Shown piece after piece: positions 16,635 through 23,388 of a DNA stretch of 37,686 bases (its first letter is position 1; every line of letters starts with the position of its first letter). The notes under the pieces were generated by a model that was not told where the DNA came from, ran no database searches, and saw nothing but the letters and a program-made list of their open reading frames with translations. The position numbers and the translations under genes were made by a program. The stretch is from the IMG/VR virus record IMGVR_UViG_3300017971_000512, positions 1-37,686 of that record. The stretch is one strand, 5' to 3'. Origin of the DNA: a virus.

Positions 16635-16841
16635 ATGAGGATGAGCACAGAAAATCTACTGACGGCCGCTGGTGCTGCCGTCCGGTTGGGCATCACCGAA
16701 GAGCGCATGCGACAATTCTGCGCAGAGGGTCGTATTGGTGCTAAGTTGGGTGGACGGTGGGTTATAACCACCGACGAATTACGGCAATTTAAGAAAATTC
16801 CGCGTCGTACAGGGCGTCCACCGGAAAAGGACAAGCCTTGA
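16635..16841 (+). CDS. Excisionase/MerR-like DNA-binding protein
   Basis: This 68-aa protein is a compact winged helix-turn-helix: NLLTAAGAAVRLGITEERMR, then QFCAEGRIGAKLGGRWVI and TTDELRQF. The tail (RRTGRPPEKDKP) is basic with a minor AT-hook-like GRPP. It resembles the C-terminal domain of the protein at 14793 and could be the excisionase or a small repressor. No CI-type repressor is seen anywhere, so this may be the lysogeny switch. A strong terminator lies 113 bases downstream. Confidence 0.75.
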   Translation: MRMSTENLLTAAGAAVRLGITEERMRQFCAEGRIGAKLGGRWVITTDELRQFKKIPRRTGRPPEKDKP

Positions 16842-16953
16842 CTGACGAGCGGCTGCACGTAAAATAGGCAACTGTGACCTGTCTGCTTCAGCCATCAGAG
16901 CTTTGTCCGGGTCTCGCTCACCCGTGACGGCTAGAGCGGCAGAGGAATCTTGG

Positions 16954-16987
16954 GCATCCCCTTCCGGCACGAGGGGGATGCTTTTTT
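16954..16987 (+). terminator. Rho-independent terminator
   Basis: GCATCCCC (16954-16961) pairs perfectly with GGGGATGC (16974-16981) around a 12-base loop and is followed by TTTTTT (16982-16987). It would end transcription of the DNA-binding gene at 16635. Confidence 0.85.
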
Positions 16988-17439
16988 CGTGGGTGCCACT
17001 TGAAGCAAATGTTCATATGTGGACAATTGGTGTACTGAGCGAAGGGACAAGATTCCTCTAACACAATGGGTTACGTCGTGCCGGCACATTCTCCCAACCC
17101 CAAAATGAGCCGGAATACAAAAGCGGCTGCGATTAAAAGCTCTCGCAGCGACGGTAAGCACGGAAGCCGCACAGGCGGCGAAGGGGTGCTTCACGAGGAA
17201 GCGACATGGTGTTCTCGGCAGCAAAAAGGCCGAGTTTCCCAGGCAACGGGTGGGTATTTGATCCCACAATCGGGCCGACGTCCTGGTCAAACAGTGATTG
17301 GACACAAAAACACCAGCATAAGTGACTTCGACTGTCTGAAAACGTCGCCACTCTTGTCCTAACTACCCATAAGCTATACCCTTAAATCACTGGGGATGGT
17401 CCTCTTTGTGCGCTGTTTCAGAATTTTCTCGAATTGGGG

Positions 17440-17467
17440 TTGCAAAGGGTTGGGGAAACAGTAGAAT
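17440..17467 (+). promoter_or_regulatory. Promoter candidate for the CRISPR island
   Basis: TTGCAA (17440-17445) and TAGAAT (17462-17467) are 16 bases apart in a relatively AT-rich stretch. It is the best promoter-like sequence upstream of the genes at 17804-20465 and the array. Two mismatches to consensus in the boxes keep confidence moderate. Confidence 0.4.
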
Positions 17468-17755
17468 TAGCGATTACTTCAGTCACACAAAACCGTAGTA
17501 GCAACCTCTTGTGGCCTCTGCCACGACCGGTTGCACCCAAGCGACCGACCGCTTCCGAAACACCGTGAGGCGGTCCAGGAACCCTCCCGCACGGAGGCAC
17601 ACTGGCAGTGTATCTGCTTCCTCAATTCGCACGCTCCTTGCTGCCCCTGCCACGCGACTGGAACTGCCAGCGGTCCGTGGTGGGGGTTTTGTCGTTTGAC
17701 CAGATGACGCCCGCGGGTGGTCCGCGGGACATCCGCACCCGACGTCGGCCCGTTT

Positions 17756-17787
17756 GCACCCAGCGGGAACCGGCGCCGGGTGCTTTT
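17756..17787 (+). terminator. Terminator or attenuator directly before a gene
   Basis: GCACCC (17756-17761) pairs with GGGTGC (17778-17783), with a further inner GCG/CGC pairing, and TTTT follows. Only 16 bases separate it from the ATG at 17804. The same layout recurs at 18222-18257 before the gene at 18278, so these may be attenuators that require antitermination, or 3' ends of small RNAs. Confidence 0.55.
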
Positions 17788-17803
17788 CTAACCGGAGAAG
17801 AAA

Positions 17804-18016
17804 ATGGCAAACAACGCACAACTCGATCACTACCACTCAATCGTGGAGCAGGAGAAGGCGGTACGTAAAGCGCTCCTGGAATGGACGGAAGCGAAAGACG
17901 AAGCATCTGCCTGCAAGAAGAATTTCGACCGTCTGAACGACGAGCTGCTCGACATGATTCACGGCGGGCCGGACTGGCAAAACAAGCTGCCGTTCGATGA
18001 AGGGGAAGAGGAGTAG
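17804..18016 (+). CDS. Small coiled-coil protein, unknown
   Basis: This 70-aa acidic protein starts after a GGAGAAG ribosome binding site. It is almost wholly helical (VEQEKAVRKALLEWTEAKDE then KNFDRLNDELLDMIHG) and ends in an acidic tail (FDEGEEE). No known domain is recognised. It is the first gene of the CRISPR island and directly precedes the structured non-coding stretch. Whether it belongs functionally to the CRISPR-like system is not known. Confidence 0.65.
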   Translation: MANNAQLDHYHSIVEQEKAVRKALLEWTEAKDEASACKKNFDRLNDELLDMIHGGPDWQNKLPFDEGEEE

Positions 18017-18026
18017 CACAAAACAC

Positions 18027-18257
18027 TGGGGGACTCGCACCCCCATGAGAGGCGAGTAGTACCGTGGTCAAGAAAACCGGAAACCGCCTGCGTTACGCAC
18101 GGAGCAATTCGTTCGTCCAGGTATCCGGTACACGAGCGCACGGCAACTCTCGCAGAAGGCCGGCGAAACGAAAGCCCGGATATTCGCGCATAGGCGCACG
18201 GCCTGGGCGTCATTCCTGTTTTGGCGGTGGGCGTCTTCGGGCGCCTGCCGCTGTTTT
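18027..18257 (+). ncRNA. Candidate tracrRNA-like non-coding RNA
   Basis: Between the genes at 17804 and 18278 lies a structured, non-coding stretch. It opens with an H-type pseudoknot: TGGGGG (18027-18032) pairs with CCCCCA (18040-18045), and the loop ACTCGC (18033-18038) pairs perfectly with GCGAGT (18052-18057). Near its end, GCGTCATTCCTGT (18207-18219) can pair with ACAGGAATGATGC in the CRISPR repeat over 13 bases with one G-U wobble. A Rho-independent terminator follows at once. Pseudoknots, an anti-repeat close to the 3' end and a position beside a small type V effector match tracrRNAs of the Cas12f kind. The 5' end is unknown. Confidence 0.45.
18222..18257 (+). terminator. Rho-independent terminator with UUCG loop
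   Basis: A 12-bp stem (18224-18235 with 18240-18251, three G-U pairs) is capped by a UUCG tetraloop and followed by TGTTTT. It ends just 20 bases before ATG 18278. It directly follows the anti-repeat, so it would define the 3' end of the candidate guide-associated RNA. Confidence 0.8.
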
Positions 18258-18277
18258 CAACAGAAGGAGACTGACGG

Positions 18278-18853
18278 ATGGACCGAGCGGAAACTAAACA
18301 GCGTCTTATCGAGCTGCGGCAACTTGCAAAGCTGGCAGACCAGAACATTTACCGCCGCGTCAGCCTTGCCGCCGAGGTGTTGCAGGATATCGGCTGGATA
18401 GCTGACGAATTCGAGGGGGATGAGTGGCTGGCGAGGGACTACCTGTCCCGGCACTTCTTCGCCTCCCTCGCCGGCTACGTGCAGCTTGACACGCTGCTTG
18501 CCATCCGCAGCATGTTTCCGCGCGAAACTGAATGGTCAGAACATAACTACGATTTGCGTGCCATGGAATTGTTATGGGAAGAACAACGGCAGGTCGAAGC
18601 GAGGCAGTCCCAAGCAGTGGCGAGGCCACGCGCAACACACGCCGACCTAGAGGCTGCACAGACCGAAGCCTCCACGCAACGCGTGGCTGCCACAAAGGCA
18701 ACACAAGAGAAGGCCGCCGCTCTCAGGGAAGTTGAACGCCTGCGCCGCCGCGTTGCCGAGTTAGAGGCTGCAAATGCTGCATTGCAGGCTGAGAACGACC
18801 GGCTTACGGCCCAGGTGGCCGCTCTCAGCGCCTCTGTTGTGGGGGTCGCGTGA
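18278..18853 (+). CDS. Coiled-coil protein coupled to the Cas12-like gene
   Basis: This 191-aa protein starts after AAGGAG. The N-terminal 110 residues are helical (QRLIELRQLAKLADQNIYRR, then EGDEWLARDYLSRHFFASL) with no recognised domain. The last 45 residues form a long leucine-zipper coiled coil (LREVERLRRRVAELEAANAA, then LQAENDRLTAQVAALSASV), so it should form dimers or higher oligomers. Its TGA overlaps the start of the Cas12-like gene (TGATG), implying equal, coupled production. I know no type V partner of this kind. It could be an accessory subunit of the effector, a regulator or an unrelated phage protein. Confidence 0.75.
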   Translation: MDRAETKQRLIELRQLAKLADQNIYRRVSLAAEVLQDIGWIADEFEGDEWLARDYLSRHFFASLAGYVQLDTLLAIRSMFPRETEWSEHNYDLRAMELLWEEQRQVEARQSQAVARPRATHADLEAAQTEASTQRVAATKATQEKAAALREVERLRRRVAELEAANAALQAENDRLTAQVAALSASVVGVA

Positions 18854-20163
18854 TGCCGACGCAGGTGCTTGAAATCAAGCTCGGGGCGTGCCTCACGATG
18901 CCGACCAGGCGTTGTCACGCACTGCTTGCCGAGGTTGCTCGGGACTGCAATCTGGCTCGTAACGGAGCGCTGCGGCACTGGATCCGGTGGCGAGAGGACA
19001 ACCCCGACTGGCAGCCGGCCCAACGGCGTCGACGTGATGGGTCGCCGAAAGTCAGCGCCGCTGGGAAACCCGTGTTGGAAGACCCCGCGATGTCGCAGGC
19101 CGAAGAGAACGAGATGTATTACGCCGCCCGTCGGCTTGCCCCGCGTGTGTCTTCGAATGTCATCACACACGTCCGCGGCGAGGTTCTGGCGAAACTGAAA
19201 GCGAAGATGCCGTGGAACCATCCAGGCAGTGCCCGCTACTTCTGGCAGGGCATCCTAGCCTATGAAATATCCGCCCCCTCCTGGCGTGGTGAGGCGATCC
19301 CTGTCCCCAACAACTCCGCTGCGATTTGTTATTGCGGCGAGTTCAATCGGGAGACCAACGCAGAGGCGATGCGGCACTGCGGGGCCAGTTCGTGCGTCGT
19401 ACGATTTCCACTGCTCAGCAAGAACGCTGGCATGCGTGAGCGGTCGCCTATCTGTCGTTTGGAAGTGCGGCAGCTCAGCAAAGGCAATCGCGCCGTCGTG
19501 CGTCGCATCGCTCATGGCGAGCTGAAAATGTCTGACTCGAAACTGGTTCACAAACGCGGCGCGTGGTTTTTCCAGTTGACCTACAAGCAGCCGGCGCGTG
19601 ACCACGCCCTAACTATCGACCGTGTCGCCGTCCTGACGCCGACCGGCCCCGATTGTCGACGCGGTCCGTTTGAACTGCTCTTCCCTCCCGAGGGGGACGC
19701 CAGCGGCCGCGCATTTCAACGCCGTTGGTACGTTGGTGACGCCGCGCCACTGGAAGCTGAGTATCGACGCCTGGCGATCCGCCGGCGTGTCATCCGCAAC
19801 CGCTACAAGGACGGTGCCAAACGCGGTCACGGCAAGCAAGGTTTCTATCGGGCGCTGCGGCCGTTCTCCCGCGCCTTCTGCGACATGGAAGACCGCTTCA
19901 CAAAACACCTCGTTACGGACATCGTCGCAGCGTGCATCAAACAGGACTGCGGCGCGTTGGCCTACCGCGAACCGACCATGCCATTGCGCGACAAGCTGTG
20001 GTTTGGAGTGCGCGGAATACCGTTTCCGTGGACTCAGTTTGCTGGCCGTCTGAAATTCAAAATGGCAGCCAATGCCATCGAATGGCAGACGACAAAACGA
20101 CTTGGCGTGGCACAGCATCGACAGGAATACGGATGGGGTCAAGACGACGAAAAAGCAAGCTGA
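18853..20163 (+). CDS. Compact Cas12/TnpB-like protein (putative type V-like effector)
   Basis: This 436-aa basic protein lies directly before a CRISPR array. The middle segment KRGAWFFQLTYKQPA (235-248) matches the 'k-g-W-f-l-T-y-P' strand that precedes RuvC-I in TnpB and Cas12 proteins. It is followed by a degenerate RuvC-I (TIDRVAVLTP, candidate D256, glycines missing), a basic helix (AEYRRLAIRRRVIRNRYKDG), and a RuvC-II-like stretch (DIVAACIKQDCGALAYREP, candidate E373), then WTQFAGRLKFKMAANAIEW as in TnpB. The chain stops where the zinc finger and RuvC-III Asp normally follow. The missing zinc-ribbon part is in the -1 frame (20133-20465). Start: ATG 18853 overlaps the upstream stop; a GTG at 18850 is also possible. 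Nuclease activity is doubtful; guide-directed binding is plausible. Confidence 0.65.
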   Translation: MPTQVLEIKLGACLTMPTRRCHALLAEVARDCNLARNGALRHWIRWREDNPDWQPAQRRRRDGSPKVSAAGKPVLEDPAMSQAEENEMYYAARRLAPRVSSNVITHVRGEVLAKLKAKMPWNHPGSARYFWQGILAYEISAPSWRGEAIPVPNNSAAICYCGEFNRETNAEAMRHCGASSCVVRFPLLSKNAGMRERSPICRLEVRQLSKGNRAVVRRIAHGELKMSDSKLVHKRGAWFFQLTYKQPARDHALTIDRVAVLTPTGPDCRRGPFELLFPPEGDASGRAFQRRWYVGDAAPLEAEYRRLAIRRRVIRNRYKDGAKRGHGKQGFYRALRPFSRAFCDMEDRFTKHLVTDIVAACIKQDCGALAYREPTMPLRDKLWFGVRGIPFPWTQFAGRLKFKMAANAIEWQTTKRLGVAQHRQEYGWGQDDEKAS

Positions 20164-20465
20164 CGCTGCCCTGCCGCGTGTGCGGCGAACCGGTGGCTGT
20201 CAGTGCGGCCAGGTATCTGGCGAGCGATCGCCCGGTCTGCGTGCGCAACGGGTGCCGACGTTATGTGCTCCGCGAGCGGCTGGGTGGCGCGACAAACCCC
20301 GGGGCCGCTCGCACATCGCAAAACCTTCTGATCCCTGCGGTTGCGGGCGCGCGGTACCTGCTCGGACGTGGACGACGCGGCCACCAACACGCACCGCTCG
20401 CAAACGGGCGCGTAAGTCGTGTGCTGGCTGCGGGTAGCGAGCGCGGGGGTGCAGCGGATGAATAA
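20133..20465 (+). CDS. Zinc-ribbon protein or frameshifted C-terminus of the Cas12-like effector
   Basis: This frame overlaps the end of the Cas12-like gene by 31 bases and encodes LPCRVCGEPV ... VCVRNGCRRYVLRERL, a four-cysteine zinc ribbon, for at most 110 aa. Codon use supports this frame to about 20280. A -1 slip or a lost base in the AAAAA run at 20150-20154 would join it to the effector, giving about 539 aa, close to Cas12f size. Further on other frames look protein-like: DPCGCGRAVP ... KSCAGCG ending at 20437, and DVDDAATN (20365-20388), which resembles a RuvC-III box. The stop lies inside the first CRISPR repeat. A separate zinc protein, a programmed frameshift, assembly indels or decay all remain possible. 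Confidence 0.5.
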   Translation: MGSRRRKSKLTLPCRVCGEPVAVSAARYLASDRPVCVRNGCRRYVLRERLGGATNPGAARTSQNLLIPAVAGARYLLGRGRRGHQHAPLANGRVSRVLAAGSERGGAADE

Positions 20466-21502
20466 CGACAGGAATGATGCGAGCAAAGCCTCATCGCCGT
20501 TTCCCGTTGCTCTTCGCATTGGTGCAGCGGATGAATAACGACAGGAATGATGCGAGCGGCGCAGCTGGGCGATGAAGAGCCGACCACAATCACGGTGCAG
20601 CGGATGAATAACGACAGGAATGATGCGAGCGATCCTGAAAAAGGACCCGCGACCCCCCCCAGGGAGTGCAGCGGATGAATAACGACAGGAATGATGCGAG
20701 CGGCGCAGCTGGGCGATGAAGAGCCGACCACAATCACGGTGCAGCGGATGAATAACGACAGGAATGATGCGAGAAGATTGGGCCGAGGCCATGGCTTTTG
20801 CGGGGTTCTCACCGGTGCAGCGGATGAATAACGACAGGAATGATGCGAGCAAACGCCGTAGGCCGGTCGCAGCCGTGGTCTCCCCGGTGCACCGGATGAA
20901 TAACGACAGGAATGATGCGAGTACATCAGCGTCGTTTCGACGTTGTCGTTCTCTGAGGTGCAGCGGATGAATAACGACAGGAATGATGCGAGATCCATTG
21001 CGACGGGCGGACCGGAGAGCGCCGGCCCCGGTGCAGCGGATGAATAACGACAGGAATGATGCGAGTTCTCGGGCGATTGTACGAGAAGTTGTGTGTGACG
21101 GTGCAGCGGATGAATAACGACAGGAATGATGCGAGGGCCAGGTGGGCGACGTGTTGGACGAACTCGTCGGCGGTGCAGCGGATGAATAACGACAGGAATG
21201 ATGCGAGTGACAGGGACACTGGATTGGGCCGGCCGGCGGTGATGGGTGCAGCGGATGAATAACGACAGGAATGATGCGAGTCTTCTGCCGATTCCGAAAC
21301 CGAACCGACCGGCCCGGTGCAGCGGATGAATAACGACAGGAATGATGCGAGGCGTTTGTTAGGTCATCCGCGGCGGCCTGCACCGGAGCGCAGGTGCAGC
21401 GGATGAATAACGACAGGAATGATGCGAGTCGTCGTCCAGCCAGAGCGCGACGCGGAGGTCGAGGAGGGTGCAGCGGATGAATAACGACAGGAATGATGCG
21501 AG
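20448..21502 (+). CRISPR. CRISPR array: 15 repeats of 36 bp, 14 spacers
   Basis: The repeat begins GGTGCAGCGG and ends GGAATGATGCGAG. Thirteen copies are identical; copy 4 starts with A and copy 7 has a C in place of G at position 7 (GGTGCACCGG). Spacer lengths in order are 37, 37, 35, 37, 40, 36, 35, 37, 34, 36, 37, 35, 41 and 38 bases. Spacers 2 (20557-20593) and 4 (20701-20737) are identical. Spacer 14 (21429-21466) matches 4700-4737 of this genome exactly. Spacer 3 (20630-20664) shares a 14-base core with the cos-like site at 37652-37665. Direction is assumed to be +, as the effector gene lies upstream and a 36-bp repeat ending in a GGAATG...GC motif recalls Cas12f repeats. No adaptation genes are present. 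Confidence 0.97.
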
Positions 21503-21548
21503 AGATCCTGTCCGACCGGCGTGCCGGCGTCGATGACGCCAACAATGG

Positions 21549-21863
21549 ATGACGATGGAACGGATACGTTGTGTCATGAACCAACGCCGACTATTCACCG
21601 AGCTCTCGCACGACACCACGTACGGCATCGACTACGAGCCGTGCGACAAGACGTTGCCGCGTGTTGAGTACCCGCGGCTTTCGCGGCAGTGCCGGCTGAT
21701 TATTGACAGGCTCAGGCGTGGCGATGCGACGAACGACCAGTTGGCGCAGATATCGCGCAAGTACACGTCGCGAATCAGCGACCTGCGGAAAGCTGGCTAC
21801 ACAATCATCTGTCTCCACCAGGACCACGTAACCGGTGAGACGATTTATCGGTTGGAGGAATGA
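21549..21863 (+). CDS. Winged helix-turn-helix protein
   Basis: This protein of up to 104 aa has a DNA-binding winged helix: LIIDRLRRGDATNDQLAQIS, then RKYTSRISDLRKAGYTIICL and a beta hairpin DHVTGETIYRLEE. The pattern is common in small phage proteins encoded in early regions. The start may be ATG 21549 or ATG 21579. It is the first gene after the CRISPR array and may regulate the early operon that follows, though no operator was found. Confidence 0.8.
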   Translation: MTMERIRCVMNQRRLFTELSHDTTYGIDYEPCDKTLPRVEYPRLSRQCRLIIDRLRRGDATNDQLAQISRKYTSRISDLRKAGYTIICLHQDHVTGETIYRLEE

Positions 21864-21898
21864 CCACTGCCGACACCCGAACCTGAAAGGACGACACG

Positions 21899-22105
21899 AT
21901 GGCCGAGAAAAACCTGATATACCGAATATACATCGTCAGCAGGGGGCGAATGTTGTTCGGCGGTGAGTGGAGAATGCGCAAGATTGCCCTTTGGCATTTT
22001 ACCTCGCGATGCTCTCGCCGATTACCCGGCGAGGTAATCCGACTGTTGGAGCACGATAAAGCCACGGGAGAGGATAACGTGATTGAGAAGGTGCCGGCGA
22101 ACTGA
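21899..22105 (+). CDS. Small basic protein, unknown
   Basis: This 68-aa protein has a GAAAGGACG ribosome binding site. It begins with beta-like segments (NLIYRIYIVSRGRMLFGGEW) and contains a Trp/Arg-rich middle. No domain is recognised. It lies in the series of small early genes between the array and the recombination genes. Confidence 0.55.
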   Translation: MAEKNLIYRIYIVSRGRMLFGGEWRMRKIALWHFTSRCSRRLPGEVIRLLEHDKATGEDNVIEKVPAN

Positions 22106-22157
22106 CCACCTAACCTACCACAACGGGGCGGACACTCGAACACGAGGAGACGAGACG

Positions 22158-22235
22158 ATGGCCGAGAATCGGACGGCTTTCATCCCGCTTGCAGTACGAG
22201 CTTCTGTAAAAGCTGCCGTAGAGGAATGGGCATGA
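22158..22235 (+). CDS. Possible 25-aa leader peptide
   Basis: A short frame with a good ribosome binding site (GAGGAGA) begins with ATGGCCGAG, like its upstream neighbour, and its TGA overlaps the next ATG (ATGA). It may exist to couple translation to the following gene. No function can be read from its sequence. Confidence 0.35.
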   Translation: MAENRTAFIPLAVRASVKAAVEEWA

Positions 22236-22444
22236 GAGAAGAGCAAATGCCACCCCGCGAGATGTACGCCGTTGCCAGCGATGACCAGGTCGCGCTCGAA
22301 TACGTGGCCATGACGAAGTCGGTCGCTGTACTCGAGGCCCGCCGCCTGAATCGGCGATGCACGCTGAACCGCTACCGTGTCTACCGTGTGCTGGTGAGCG
22401 ACTGGCAGCTCGTGGTCGAGGACGTAGAACAGGAGGAATCATGA
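22232..22444 (+). CDS. Small early protein, unknown
   Basis: This protein of about 70 aa starts at an ATG overlapping the preceding stop and ends overlapping the YqaJ start (ATGA), so three genes are coupled. The fold looks alpha/beta (MYAVASDDQVALEYVAMTKS, then NRYRVYRVLVSDWQLVVEDV). No known family is recognised. Its tight linkage suggests a role with the recombination genes. Confidence 0.6.
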   Translation: MREEQMPPREMYAVASDDQVALEYVAMTKSVAVLEARRLNRRCTLNRYRVYRVLVSDWQLVVEDVEQEES

Positions 22445-23388
22445 CCCATCAAACAAAACGTGACCGCTGGCTCGGCGACCGCCACCTCGGCCTTGGCGGC
22501 TCGGACGCCCCGGCCGCTCTCGGTTGCGACCCGTGGCGATCGACGCTCGCCCTCTACCACGAGAAGCGCGGCGACATCGAACCGGATGATATTGGAGACA
22601 ACCCCCGCGTTTACTGGGGACACGTTCTAGAGCCAGCCGTCCGCGCTGAAGTCAAGCGGCGCGTTGGCATCCCGGTCTGCAATCCCGGGCGCTACACCAT
22701 CCAGCGGTCGGAAGCCCACCCCTTTATGTTCTGCACTCTTGACGGCCTGCTCCGTTATGCGACGGACCCGGTCCACCAACTATTCCAGCTCGACGACCAG
22801 CCAACCCCCAACGGTCCCGGCGTCGTCGAAATCAAAACAGCGGGCCATTTCTCCCGCGAACAGTGGGAGGAGCGCTGGCCACTGCACTACCAGGTGCAGA
22901 CCCAGCACCAGCTCGCCGTCACCGGCCACACCTGGGGACTCGTGGCCGTCCTCATCGCCGGGTTCGACTTTCGCCTCTATCCGTTCACCGCAGACCCCGA
23001 ATTCCAAAAGGCGATGATTGACAGCGAACGCGGCTTCTGGGACCTCGTCCAGACCGGTACGCCGCCGGACGCCGATGCGTCGCAATCGACGGCAGACGCG
23101 CTACGTAAGCTCTATCCGGTCGATGATGGTGAGACTATAGATTTGCCGGCAGAGGCAGGCATCTGGGACCATCGGCTCGTCAACGCCAAGGCCGAACGCA
23201 AAAACATCGACGAGACCATCCGCGAGTGCGAGAACAAACTCCGCGCGGCCATCGGGTCGGCGTCTGTCGGCGTGATGCCGAACGGCACCAGCTACACTCA
23301 CAAACTCCAGAAGCGTAAGGCCTACACGGTCGACGCCAAGGAATTCCGTGTTTTACGCCGCCTCAAACCCCCGAAGGAGAAACCATGA
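22441..23388 (+). CDS. YqaJ-family phage exonuclease
   Basis: This 315-aa protein should be a 5'-3' double-strand DNA exonuclease of the lambda Exo/YqaJ family that prepares single strands for annealing. Motifs in order: LGGSDAPAALG (residues 18-28), GHVLEPAVR with Glu 64, CTLDGLL with Asp 101, the catalytic EIK (130-132) in VVEIKTA, and YQVQTQHQLAVTG. The C-terminal extension is helical. The start at 22441 follows AGGAGG and overlaps the previous stop. It overlaps the RecT gene by four bases, the usual exonuclease-annealase pair. Confidence 0.9.
   Translation: MTHQTKRDRWLGDRHLGLGGSDAPAALGCDPWRSTLALYHEKRGDIEPDDIGDNPRVYWGHVLEPAVRAEVKRRVGIPVCNPGRYTIQRSEAHPFMFCTLDGLLRYATDPVHQLFQLDDQPTPNGPGVVEIKTAGHFSREQWEERWPLHYQVQTQHQLAVTGHTWGLVAVLIAGFDFRLYPFTADPEFQKAMIDSERGFWDLVQTGTPPDADASQSTADALRKLYPVDDGETIDLPAEAGIWDHRLVNAKAERKNIDETIRECENKLRAAIGSASVGVMPNGTSYTHKLQKRKAYTVDAKEFRVLRRLKPPKEKP

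Larger units (their letters stand above)
16842..17803. other. Gene-poor 960-base region
   Basis: I find no convincing protein gene here on either strand; the open frames have atypical composition and no start signals. It contains a strong terminator (16954-16987), a small hairpin (CTCGGC/GCCGAG, 17214-17234), a promoter candidate (17440-17467) and a terminator-like hairpin (17756-17787). A transcript from the promoter to the last hairpin would be an RNA of about 310 bases without a good reading frame. The region may hold non-coding RNA or immunity/attachment sites. Confidence 0.5.

Noticed and set aside
17066-17362. Frame of 98 codons in the gene-poor region
   Set aside because: No ribosome binding site, atypical composition and it crosses a hairpin; not supported as a gene.
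18064-18297. GTG-initiated frame of 77 codons in the gap before the coiled-coil gene
   Set aside because: Very Arg/Ser/Gly-rich, runs through the terminator hairpin and the next start; more likely non-coding RNA.
20419-20433. Shared 15-mer GTGTGCTGGCTGCGG before the array and in the PHD-like gene (28427-28441)
   Set aside because: A single 15-base match is expected by chance in a GC-rich 37.7-kb window; no longer similarity around it.
20139-21584. Long minus-strand open frame of 481 codons across the array
   Set aside because: It is made of the translated CRISPR repeat (repeated HHSCRYSSAAP-like units in several frames) and has no independent start signal; a shadow of the array.
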